From Oscillospiraceae bacterium (lineage in GTDB: Bacteria; Bacillota; Clostridia; Oscillospirales; Acutalibacteraceae): a DNA stretch of 8,773 nucleotides. A program made the translations under genes and the position numbers. The notes below the pieces were generated by a model, which searched no databases, was not told where the DNA came from, and worked only from the letters and a program-made list of their open reading frames with translations. Below are positions 1 through 5,768 of this stretch, one piece after another (the stretch's first letter is position 1; the number at the start of each line of letters is the position of its first letter). Location: NCBI GenBank assembly GCA_009779455.1, contig WREG01000073.1:1-8773 (forward strand), written 5' to 3'.

Positions 1-117
1 AATATTCAATAACTAAACTTTCTTTTTTTTCGCCGCCCGCCGGACGGCTTGTTCATTGTACACTTTTTTATGTGGTGTCGGATAAAATTTGTTTCAAACT
101 AAATATTCCTTCAAGTT

Positions 118-1521
118 TTATAATTTATTGCCGCACCCGCCGCAAAACTTCACCCCCTGCGTGACCGCCGCGCCGCATTGCCCGCAAAATTTCGCGCCTG
201 TTTGCGCCGGGACCGGCTCCGCTTCACCGTTCCAAGTCTGCGCCAGTTTTCGCCTCCAGCTTTCCGCGCTTGAATGTATTATCCTCCCGGCGAAATTCGC
301 ACGGACAAACCGCAGGGCGGCGGTGCGCTTGGCCGCCATGAAATAATCGGCGTTTTCGGGCTTCCGCAGATCATCGTCCGAGAGCCTTATCGCCTCGCGC
401 TTGAAATTTATTGCTTCCAGCGCCCGGTTAAGCTGCCGCGCGAAAGCGGTGAAATCGCCGCCCGTTTTATACAAAAACGTCGCGCTGTCGGCTTCTGCGA
501 ATTCCACGGCGGCGAATTGCCCGTCAGGGGACGGCGCGATCAGCCATAAAAGATACGGGTCGGGGGCTTCGTCCCCGTCCCCGGCGGCAATGGCGTCTGT
601 TAGTTTTCCTAATATTTCGCCTAAGCCTCCGGCAGGTGTTCCGGATAAGCCGCTTGTTTCCATTGCGGCTTCATTTTTGCGGAAACCAACCCATATTTGC
701 GCGGGATAGCATAATTCTTTGAACGCTCCGTAATATTCGGCGGCACGGGTTTCGGCGATTTTATTTTCCAATGCCGCCGCGAAAGATGGGGCTATATCCG
801 CAAGCTTCCCGATGGGGGCCGCCGCGCCCTGCGGCATGATTTTAGCTATCTGCGAAGCTTGCGCTGCCGTGAGGCCCGGGTCGATTTCTTTGACCGCCGC
901 AAGCGCGTTTTCGCGCAGTTTTCGGATTTGCCTCTCAACCGCTTCAGCGAATATATCCGTTTCGTATCCCAGTTTGGAGTAAGTATAAGCTTCGCCCGTA
1001 TCCAAGGTAAGCGTCAGCGAAAAACCGCCTTTTCCCATAGCCGTTACGAAACAAAGAGGCACGCGCCTCGCCGATAAATCGGGCGGCAGGGCCGTCACGT
1101 TGTTTTCGTACACCCGGACGGCAGCGCTGCCCTTAATATCCGCGCCGTTTTCCGTATAGCTATAATCGCCTTTTGCCGTGAGGACGGGGCTGCCTTTGAT
1201 AAAAAGGGAACGCAGCACGGCTTTGTTGTAAGCGTCGAGCAGGGCGTCATAAAAGGGTTGGCATAGGCTTCCCATGCGGGAAAAAATATAATCCCCGCCG
1301 TCCGTATTGACGGTGACGGCATAATCCGCAAGCGCAATTGCGGTTATTTCGGAGAAAGCTATCTCCGCTGTGTCAAAAAGAGCTGCCGCGGTCAGGGCTT
1401 TTTCGCCTATTTTAAGCTTGGCCTCTCCGCTTACAAGGGGTGAGGCAACCTGCGCCGTATATTCAACGGCCGGTTTTTGTTCTTCGGGCGTTCCGCCGTC
1501 CATAATTGATTCTAAGTCCAT
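118..1521 (-). CDS. Large uncharacterised protein with C-terminal zinc ribbon
   Basis: I do not recognise a named family for this 467-aa protein. The only clear domain is a C-terminal zinc ribbon, with C446/C449 and C460/C463 as the four zinc ligands and the ending KFCGGCGNKL, identical to the end of the gene upstream. The body has no signal peptide or obvious membrane helix. Two stretches, roughly residues 25-115 and 116-205, look like imperfect copies of one beta-rich fold: each has a 'DGG/DTGE..Y.FSRMG / YSKLG' strand followed by a helix starting with an acidic-aromatic segment (PFYDALLDAYNK; IFAEAVERQIRK). That resembles a PH/GRAM-like layout, but this is inference. ATG 1521 is preceded by a weak site (AGGT, 8 nt) and follows the upstream stop by 14 nt, so translation is probably coupled. 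It is the last gene of the four-gene zinc-ribbon operon. Gene certain, function unknown. Confidence 0.85.
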   Translation of the reverse strand: MDLESIMDGGTPEEQKPAVEYTAQVASPLVSGEAKLKIGEKALTAAALFDTAEIAFSEITAIALADYAVTVNTDGGDYIFSRMGSLCQPFYDALLDAYNKAVLRSLFIKGSPVLTAKGDYSYTENGADIKGSAAVRVYENNVTALPPDLSARRVPLCFVTAMGKGGFSLTLTLDTGEAYTYSKLGYETDIFAEAVERQIRKLRENALAAVKEIDPGLTAAQASQIAKIMPQGAAAPIGKLADIAPSFAAALENKIAETRAAEYYGAFKELCYPAQIWVGFRKNEAAMETSGLSGTPAGGLGEILGKLTDAIAAGDGDEAPDPYLLWLIAPSPDGQFAAVEFAEADSATFLYKTGGDFTAFARQLNRALEAINFKREAIRLSDDDLRKPENADYFMAAKRTAALRFVRANFAGRIIHSSAESWRRKLAQTWNGEAEPVPAQTGAKFCGQCGAAVTQGVKFCGGCGNKL

Positions 1522-1535
1522 TCGGTTTTACCTGC

Positions 1536-2294
1536 TTACAGTTTATTCCCGCACCCTCCGCAGAATTTTGTCCCGGGCGGGTTGTCGAAGCCGCAGGCGC
1601 CGCATTTTCCGCTGGGGACGGCCGCCTGTTCAAGGTTCGTGCCGCAGTTGTTGCAGAAACGCACGGCCAGCGCGTTCTTCGCGCCGCAATTCGGGCATTC
1701 CCTCAAATCCATCGAAGCGCCGCAGTTGTTGCAGAATTTGCCCGTTCCGGCAGGCTTGCCGCAGGAGGGGCAGATGGTGGTTTTCTGCTCTATATTACCC
1801 TGCCATACATTGGCGTTTTGCCCTGCGTCGTCAATATTCCGCCTCATTGCCGCCGCGTGAGCCTGTGCGACATAGACTTCCTGGCGCGGCGCGCAGCCTG
1901 TGCAAAGCCCCGCGTCCTCGTTGCGGCAATGATCGCACACATAATTATTGCAGCCGGGGCATCGGTGGAAGTGCTGCATGGCTTCATTTTGCGCCCGCTC
2001 AAACGCCTGCTCGTGTTCTTTGTGCCATTCCGGGGGATGCCCCTCGAACCTCTCGGACAGGATATTGGAGCCGTGCTCCACGGCGTTGGTGAGGCCCCTG
2101 AGCTTACCGCCCATCAAATTCCCGGCAAGGCCTATGCCCTGCCCTAAAAGGCGGCTCCCTTTTTTCTTTTTATATGTATCGGATTCTATAAAACTGGTTT
2201 TATACCCGTCGCCGCATATGTCGCAGTTAAAAGTGAACTGGAAGCCCGCATCGGTTGAATTGTCGTTGTAATTTCTTGTGAAAGCCTGTAGCAT
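1536..2294 (-). CDS. Multi zinc-ribbon protein (five Cys clusters)
   Basis: This 252-aa protein is dominated by metal-binding cysteines. In order: a CxxC at C24/C27; a Gly/Lys-rich segment (about 41-70) with a weakly hydrophobic GQGIGLAGNLMGG stretch; a six-Cys cluster (C112, C115, C120, C123, C131, C134); then three consecutive zinc ribbons (C175-C191, C200-C217, C231-C248), ending KFCGGCGNKL. Such ribbons usually mediate protein or nucleic-acid contacts, but no catalytic motif is visible and I cannot name a function. I chose ATG 2294 over the upstream in-frame ATG 2321 because AAAGGAG lies about 9 nt before it, and because codons between 2321 and 2294 fall partly in an intergenic heptamer array. 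It sits 53 nt after the preceding gene and 14 nt before the next, in one operon. Confidence 0.87.
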   Translation of the reverse strand: MLQAFTRNYNDNSTDAGFQFTFNCDICGDGYKTSFIESDTYKKKKGSRLLGQGIGLAGNLMGGKLRGLTNAVEHGSNILSERFEGHPPEWHKEHEQAFERAQNEAMQHFHRCPGCNNYVCDHCRNEDAGLCTGCAPRQEVYVAQAHAAAMRRNIDDAGQNANVWQGNIEQKTTICPSCGKPAGTGKFCNNCGASMDLRECPNCGAKNALAVRFCNNCGTNLEQAAVPSGKCGACGFDNPPGTKFCGGCGNKL

Positions 2295-2308
2295 TTTGCA
2301 TATCTCCT

Positions 2309-2336
2309 TTTCATCATTCATTATTCACTATTCATT
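2309..2336 (-). repeat. Heptamer array, consensus AATGAAT (4 units)
   Basis: Four contiguous 7-bp units read on the minus strand as AATGAAT, AGTGAAT, AATGAAT and GATGAAA. They fill most of the gap between the 111-aa and 252-aa zinc-ribbon genes and end just before the AAAGGAG site. The period is not a multiple of three, so it fits non-coding DNA and argues against the ATG at 2321. Confidence 0.75.
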
Positions 2337-2347
2337 AAATTATAAGG

Positions 2348-2683
2348 CTAACGCTTTTTAATTTTCTTGCCGCACACCGTGCATCTTGTATTCTCAAAAA
2401 ACTGAGGTTGCCCGCACCGCTTGTTTTCGCAGCGGATCATAACGGATTTGCCGCAGAAATCGCATTTTTCGTTTCCCGCGAAAGTCCCTCCGCCGCAGAA
2501 CGGGCAGATTGCCGTAAGCTCCCTGCCGCAGCCGGGGCAGACAAGATTGCCGCGTTTGATTTCTTTAAGGCAGTTCGGGCAATGATACCCGAACGGGCTG
2601 CGGCTCCCGCATTCGGAGCAAAGCCGGCTGTCCCGTTCAATCATTTCGCCGCAATGTATGCAGGGCTGTTTATATGTAGCCAT
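2348..2683 (-). CDS. Four-zinc-ribbon small protein
   Basis: This 111-aa protein is almost nothing but zinc ribbons. Sixteen cysteines fall in eight CxxC-type knuckles (the seventh has CxxxxC spacing: C85/C90), enough for four zinc sites: C8-C25, C35-C52, C60-C77 and C85-C104. It has a basic tail (KKIKKR) and no membrane segment. The start is firm: ATG 2683 is preceded by AAAGGAGG at 6-nt spacing, whereas the upstream in-frame ATG at 2758 would encode a hydrophobic, proline-rich extension from inside an intergenic repeat. Double-zinc-ribbon proteins of this kind can be adaptors or bind nucleic acids; nothing here decides between these. Its 5' leader contains the inverted heptamer arrays and G-rich tract described separately. 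Confidence 0.88.
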   Translation of the reverse strand: MATYKQPCIHCGEMIERDSRLCSECGSRSPFGYHCPNCLKEIKRGNLVCPGCGRELTAICPFCGGGTFAGNEKCDFCGKSVMIRCENKRCGQPQFFENTRCTVCGKKIKKR

Positions 2684-2702
2684 AAATGTCCTCCTTTCAG
2701 TC

Positions 2703-2774
2703 GGACAGGGGTTAGGGATAGGATTTAGGGGGTAGAACCGTAAAATAAGAATTTTCAATCCCTAATCCCTGTCC
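2703..2774 (-). promoter_or_regulatory. Long hairpin in the intergenic RNA of the zinc-ribbon operon
   Basis: Arms 2703-2718 and 2759-2774 are complementary at 15 of 16 positions, with a 40-nt loop. In the minus-strand transcript the hairpin lies between two genes and ends 5 nt before the AAAGGAGG site of the 111-aa gene. No U-tract follows it, so it is not an intrinsic terminator; it could stabilise RNA or modulate translation or processing. Confidence 0.55.
2706..2736 (+). repeat. Degenerate heptamer array, TAGGGAT-like
   Basis: TAG/CAG followed by G or A recurs at 2706, 2713, 2719, 2726 and 2733, a 7-bp period with one 6-bp step. It is in inverted orientation to the array at 2758-2785, and bases 2703-2718 pair with 2759-2774. 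Confidence 0.6.
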
Positions 2775-2785
2775 CCTAATCCCTC
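2758..2785 (-). repeat. Heptamer array, consensus TAGGGAT (4 units), G-quadruplex pattern
   Basis: On the plus strand four exact-phase heptads read ATCCCTA, ATCCCTG, TCCCCTA and ATCCCTC. On the minus strand, which is transcribed here, this gives four G-runs (GGG, GGGG, GGG, GGG; 2783 down to 2760) with loops of 4, 3 and 4 nt, a canonical G-quadruplex pattern. It starts directly after the stop codon of the 163-aa gene. Confidence 0.75.
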
Positions 2786-3276
2786 TATTGCTGCGCGCCG
2801 CATTCCCCGCAGAACCTCGTACCCTGAGCCAGCTGTGCGCCGCATGAAACGCAGAATTTCGGGCCTGCGGCAGCGAGAGAAGCGCCGCATTCCTGACAGA
2901 ATTTCACACCTTCGTCGTTTTTATGCCCGCAGCCGGGGCAGCGGCCTTTTGCGTCCTCGGCGGCTTTGGCGGCGTCCGCCTGCTCCTGCGCGGCCTTCGC
3001 GCGGTCAAGCTCCGCCTGCGCGTCCGCGATATTCTGCATTATTAATTTCAATTTCGCATCCTGCGGCCACGCAGACGGGTTCTGCCCGTAAGCCTGCCGC
3101 CCGATTTCAAGCAAAAGCTCCGTTTCCTGATTCTGCAGGTCTGCGAGGCCGCTCTGAGCGGAAAACACCTTGCCTTCAGGCGTATCGCCGGGGATCAGGT
3201 TTTTGGCCAGGCCGCCCAATATGCCGCCCAGCCCGCCGCCCAAATTTCCCAACCCGCCGAATAAATCGTTTGCCAT
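2785..3276 (-). CDS. Gly-rich, coiled-coil protein with two C-terminal zinc ribbons
   Basis: This 163-aa protein has three parts: a glycine-rich N terminus (about 5-25, repeated GGLG/GGIL units), a helical, Gln/Ala/Glu-rich probable coiled coil (about 40-110, ending in an Ala-rich AKAAQEQADAAKAAEDAK segment), and two zinc ribbons (C113/C116/C127/C130 and C142/C145/C156/C159). The shape suggests an oligomerising scaffold with a metal-bound binding head; this is inference. ATG 3276 was chosen over ATG 3318 because an AGGGGG-like site lies 9 nt upstream and the residues between the two starts (LKYIKLVLRGLIS) come from the promoter region. It is the first gene of the minus-strand operon, divergent from the FHA gene, behind a candidate promoter and a 21-bp-spaced direct repeat. 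Confidence 0.85.
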   Translation of the reverse strand: MANDLFGGLGNLGGGLGGILGGLAKNLIPGDTPEGKVFSAQSGLADLQNQETELLLEIGRQAYGQNPSAWPQDAKLKLIMQNIADAQAELDRAKAAQEQADAAKAAEDAKGRCPGCGHKNDEGVKFCQECGASLAAAGPKFCVSCGAQLAQGTRFCGECGAQQ

Positions 3277-3290
3277 TGATATTAACCCCC

Positions 3291-3320
3291 TTAACACGAG
3301 TTTTATATATTTTAACACGA
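3291..3320. promoter_or_regulatory. Direct repeat TTAACACGA, possible operator
   Basis: TTAACACGA occurs at 3291-3299 and exactly again at 3312-3320, a 21-bp (two helical turns) period, so a dimeric regulator could bind both copies on one DNA face. The distal copy overlaps the predicted -10 of the zinc-ribbon operon and the proximal copy lies between that promoter and its first gene. Part of the match is explained by the extended -10 itself. The regulator is unknown. Confidence 0.4.
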
Positions 3321-3337
3321 TATTATAAAAAATGCAA
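3309..3337 (-). promoter_or_regulatory. Candidate promoter for the zinc-ribbon operon
   Basis: On the minus strand, TTGCAT (3337-3332) lies 17 nt before TAAAAT (3314-3309), and TGT directly before the -10 makes an extended -10. The leader to ATG 3276 would be about 25 nt. The -35 matches consensus at only three of six positions; a TATAAT nearby on the same strand has no good -35 at standard spacing. Confidence 0.45.
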
Positions 3338-3366
3338 CAATAAACTGTACTTAATTTTTAATTATA

Positions 3367-3394
3367 TTGACAACTTGCTCTTTATAGATGTAAT
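3367..3394 (+). promoter_or_regulatory. Candidate sigma-A promoter for the FHA-SEDS operon
   Basis: A perfect -35 TTGACA (3367-3372) is followed after 16 nt by TGTAAT (3389-3394). The predicted start near 3401 gives a leader of about 80 nt before ATG 3481 that contains a heptamer array. A second TTGACA at 3401-3406 with TATTTG 17 nt later is a weaker alternative. Confidence 0.55.
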
Positions 3395-3434
3395 ATATTA
3401 TTGACATGGCGGAAAAATTTATTTATTTGCCGGT

Positions 3435-3462
3435 TAATTATGGATTATGCATTATGAATTGC
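3435..3462 (+). repeat. Heptamer array, consensus GNATTAT (about 4 units)
   Basis: TAATTAT, GGATTAT, GCATTAT and GAATTGC follow one another with exact 7-bp phase in the leader of the FHA gene. This supports ATG 3481 rather than 3406 as that gene's start. Confidence 0.65.
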
Positions 3463-3480
3463 GAAACAGGGGGCGGTTTA

Positions 3481-4326
3481 ATGGACATCACTGTATACGC
3501 GGCGTTTTTTTTGCGGGTCGCGGTCTCTTCCTTTTTTATAATCGTCCTCGGCATATGCCTGGGCTTGCTTTTTAAGAAAAAACAGGGCGCGTCGGTCATC
3601 GCCCAGCTCATAAACACCGCCAACGGCGACAAAATGGATGTAAACTTATGGGAAGTTTCAATAGGCCGCGCTAAAAGCTGCGACCTTGTTCTCGGATATA
3701 GCGCGGTTTCGCGCTTTCATGCCGTGCTGGCGCGACGGGGCAGGGGGCTGACCGTTTTTGATACCCATTCGCGTACCGGGGTTCTTGTGAACGGCGAAAA
3801 AATTGATAAAAAAGCGAAGGTTTTCGACGGGGATATGATAACTATGGGAAACTCCGTGCTGCTGCTCCGCGCGCCGCTGTTCAAAAAGCCCCGCAAAACC
3901 CATGAACCGTATGACGCGGAATTAAAAGAGATAACCTTTGACGATATATTCAAAGACGAGCCTTTGCGGGGGGAATACGGCGGCGGTTTGCCCGTAAAGA
4001 AAAACGCGCCTCCGCCGATACCCTCCGGAAACGCCCTTGCCGCCCTTGTCAACCTTTCGTATGACGGCCTGAACCTTCTGTTTTCGGAGGAATATACGAT
4101 AGGCAGGGGAGGGGAGTGCGATATCGTCATCCCGTCGATAAACGTCTCGCGGAAGCATTCGAGGCTTATCTGGACGGAGGACGGCTGGCTCATAGAGGAC
4201 ATGAATTCAAAAAGCGGCACGCTGGTTAACGGCAGGTACATTTCCGTGCCGCAATTATTGTTTGACGGGGATATTGTCACGATGGGGAATATAGATTTGG
4301 AGTTTAATGCGGATTATGTTAATTGA
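3481..4326 (+). CDS. Membrane-anchored double FHA-domain protein
   Basis: FHA domains bind phosphothreonine peptides, so this 281-aa protein probably docks phosphorylated partners at the membrane near the wall-synthesis enzymes encoded next to it. One N-terminal hydrophobic helix (about 8-31, followed by KKK) predicts a cytoplasmic body. FHA1 spans about 57-129, with G62-R63, S77xxH80 and N104-G105. A linker rich in charge and proline (130-185) follows, then FHA2 at about 195-276 with G208-R209, S223xxH226 and N250-G251. Both domains keep the residues expected for phosphothreonine binding. ATG 3481 is preceded by AGGGGGCGG; the in-frame ATG 3406 is rejected because 3435-3462 is an intergenic heptamer array. 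The gene overlaps the SEDS gene by 20 nt. FHA-SEDS-PBP order is known from Actinobacteria and Clostridia. No Ser/Thr kinase gene lies in this window. Confidence 0.9.
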   Translation: MDITVYAAFFLRVAVSSFFIIVLGICLGLLFKKKQGASVIAQLINTANGDKMDVNLWEVSIGRAKSCDLVLGYSAVSRFHAVLARRGRGLTVFDTHSRTGVLVNGEKIDKKAKVFDGDMITMGNSVLLLRAPLFKKPRKTHEPYDAELKEITFDDIFKDEPLRGEYGGGLPVKKNAPPPIPSGNALAALVNLSYDGLNLLFSEEYTIGRGGECDIVIPSINVSRKHSRLIWTEDGWLIEDMNSKSGTLVNGRYISVPQLLFDGDIVTMGNIDLEFNADYVN

Positions 4327-5524
4327 AAAAACAAATCAAAACAGAATATTATGGCTGTTTCTTATGCTTGTTGTGTCGCTTTTTCAGGTGGTTTGCGCCT
4401 TAAGCGCGGTTTTGTCTTTGGAAGAGCATTATTTCGCCGCCGGTGCTTGTTTCGCCGCGCTTTTGGCGGCGGAATGGGTTTATTATTTCATTTTCGGCGT
4501 CATACGGGGTAAGCGGCTCGAACTTGAGATAACAGCATTCCTCCTGTCGTCCCTCAGCCTTACCGTGACTGTCTGCGTCTACCCCGAAAAAGCCTATATA
4601 CAGCTTATAACAATAATCGCGGGGATAACCATATTCGCGGTTATGACAGGGCTTTTAGGCAAAATAAGGCTGGTTTCCGCGCTGCGTATCCCCGTCGCAT
4701 TCGCTTCCGTGGGCCTGCTCGGTTTTACTTTTCTTATGGCCAAGGTCGTCAACGGGGCCAAAAACTGGCTTTATATAGGGCCGGTATCAATCCAGCCTTC
4801 GGAATTAGTTAAAATCGCGTTTGTGTTCGTGGGCGCGGCGACACTTGAAAGGCTGCTTTCGGCCCGTTCGCTGACCTGGTATATAATTTTCGCGGGGTCA
4901 TGCATAGGCTGCCTGTTTTTGATGTACGATTTTGGCACGGCGCTGATATTTTTCGTCACGTTCCTGCTGATAGCCTTCATGCGCTCGGGCGACATAAGGA
5001 CGATAATGCTGGTCTGCGGGGCGGCGGTCATAGGCTCGTTCTTCATCTTCGCCTTCAAGCCCTATGTAATGGAGCGTTTCAAGGTTTACCGCCACATTTG
5101 GGAGAATATAAGCGCGAACGGCTACCAACAGACGAGGGTCTATATATACGCCTCAAGCGGCGGGCTTTTCGGCGTCGGGATAGGCAACGGGAAACTCCGC
5201 AGCGTGTTCGCCGCCACGGAGGATCTGGTTTTCGGGATGCTCTGTGAGGAAATGGGCATTTTGCTGGCTATTGCGGCGTCGCTGACATATCTGTTCTTCA
5301 TGCTGTACGCCCTCAAAACGGCGAAAACGGCGCGGTCGTCCTTTTACGCCATAGCGGCGGTGGCGGCGGCGGGCATGATGCTGTTCCAGGCCATGCTGAA
5401 CATATTCGGCGTGACCGACATCGTGCCGCTCACAGGCGTGACGCTGCCGTTTATCAGCAGGGGGGGGTCGTCGATGCTGTGCTCATGGGGGCTGCTGGCT
5501 TTTATTAAGTCGGCGGATAAATGA
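4307..5524 (+). CDS. SEDS-family peptidoglycan glycosyltransferase (FtsW/RodA/SpoVE)
   Basis: SEDS proteins polymerise lipid II into glycan strands in the membrane, working with a class B PBP. This 405-aa protein has about ten hydrophobic helices and the family signatures: NGAKNWLYIGPVSIQPSE (149-166), LMYDFGTALIF (205-215), the extracellular ATEDLVF segment with D306 as the expected catalytic acid, EEMG (314-317), and PLTGVTLPFISRGGSS (374-389). The last motif usually reads SYGG; here Tyr is Arg (R385). I cannot separate the division, elongation and sporulation subtypes from sequence; linkage to a PbpA-like gene and FHA favours a RodA-type name. ATG 4307 has GGAG only 4 nt away, so ATG 4316 is an alternative start. 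It overlaps the FHA gene by 20 nt and should be translationally coupled. Its partner PBP gene is displaced about 2.1 kb downstream by the MNT/HEPN cassette. Confidence 0.95.
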   Translation: MRIMLIEKTNQNRILWLFLMLVVSLFQVVCALSAVLSLEEHYFAAGACFAALLAAEWVYYFIFGVIRGKRLELEITAFLLSSLSLTVTVCVYPEKAYIQLITIIAGITIFAVMTGLLGKIRLVSALRIPVAFASVGLLGFTFLMAKVVNGAKNWLYIGPVSIQPSELVKIAFVFVGAATLERLLSARSLTWYIIFAGSCIGCLFLMYDFGTALIFFVTFLLIAFMRSGDIRTIMLVCGAAVIGSFFIFAFKPYVMERFKVYRHIWENISANGYQQTRVYIYASSGGLFGVGIGNGKLRSVFAATEDLVFGMLCEEMGILLAIAASLTYLFFMLYALKTAKTARSSFYAIAAVAAAGMMLFQAMLNIFGVTDIVPLTGVTLPFISRGGSSMLCSWGLLAFIKSADK

Positions 5525-5526
5525 AT

Positions 5527-5568
5527 GAATTGAGAGTTTAGAGTTGAGAATTGAGAGAAATGAATTGA
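5527..5568 (+). repeat. Heptamer array, consensus GARTTGA (6 units)
   Basis: Six in-phase heptads (GAATTGA, GAGTTTA, GAGTTGA, GAATTGA, a degenerate GAGAAAT, GAATTGA) start 2 nt after the SEDS stop codon and run into the cassette promoter, supplying part of its TTGAAA -35. This array marks the left border of the MNT/HEPN insert. Confidence 0.75.
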
Positions 5569-5593
5569 AAATTATTAAATAGTATGCTATATT
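5565..5593 (+). promoter_or_regulatory. Extended -10 promoter of the MNT/HEPN cassette
   Basis: TTGAAA (5565-5570), a 17-nt spacer, then TATATT (5588-5593) preceded by TGC (extended -10). Each hexamer matches consensus at five of six positions. The start would be near 5600, just before the AGGGCGGTG ribosome binding site of MNT1. It lies downstream of the SEDS gene, so the cassette, and probably the PBP after it, can be transcribed independently of the FHA promoter. Confidence 0.6.
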
Positions 5594-5615
5594 AATAAAA
5601 AGGGCGGTGAAACGC

Positions 5616-5768
5616 ATGGAATTTGACGAAAAAATCCAAAAAGAGCTTGACTTGATAAAAGAGAGCATATTGAAAACCGTGCCGGCGGAGGAGATATACC
5701 TGTTCGGCTCATACGCCTACGGCACGCCGCGTGAGGACAGCGACCTTGATATTTATGTGGTGGTGCCG
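5616..5768 (+). repeat. Long direct repeat, copy 1 (5' half of MNT1)
   Basis: These 153 bases match 6362-6514 at all but six positions (about 96%), four of them in a cluster at codons 37-40. The repeat spacing is 746 bp, so recombination between copies would delete MNT1's 3' part and HEPN1 and leave one intact MNT2-HEPN2 pair. Confidence 0.9.

Noticed and set aside
21..50. T-run next to a GC-rich palindrome-like segment, as a terminator for the zinc-ribbon operon
   Set aside because: The stem is only about 4 bp with poor pairing, and for minus-strand transcription the run is A rather than U after the GC segment.
6..56. Small minus-strand ORF of 16 codons ending in a basic stretch (RRKKRKFSY)
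   Set aside because: Too short, no ribosome binding site, and the basic run comes from a T-rich tract; no support as a gene.
1370..2147. Long plus-strand open frames opposite the zinc-ribbon genes
   Set aside because: They are antisense shadows: Arg/Pro/Cys-rich, without ribosome binding sites, and opposite genes with clear cysteine motifs.
2684..2758. N-terminal extension of the 111-aa zinc-ribbon protein from ATG 2758
   Set aside because: It lies in the inverted heptamer region, while AAAGGAGG sits at ideal spacing before ATG 2683.
2703..2785. Telomere-like or CRISPR-like reading of the GGGATTA repeats
   Set aside because: Units are only 7 bp, contiguous and degenerate with no spacers or cas genes; a short tandem array fits better.
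3406..3480. N-terminal extension of the FHA protein from ATG 3406
   Set aside because: It has no ribosome binding site, its ATG overlaps a TTGACA hexamer, and much of it translates an intergenic heptamer array; ATG 3481 has a good site.
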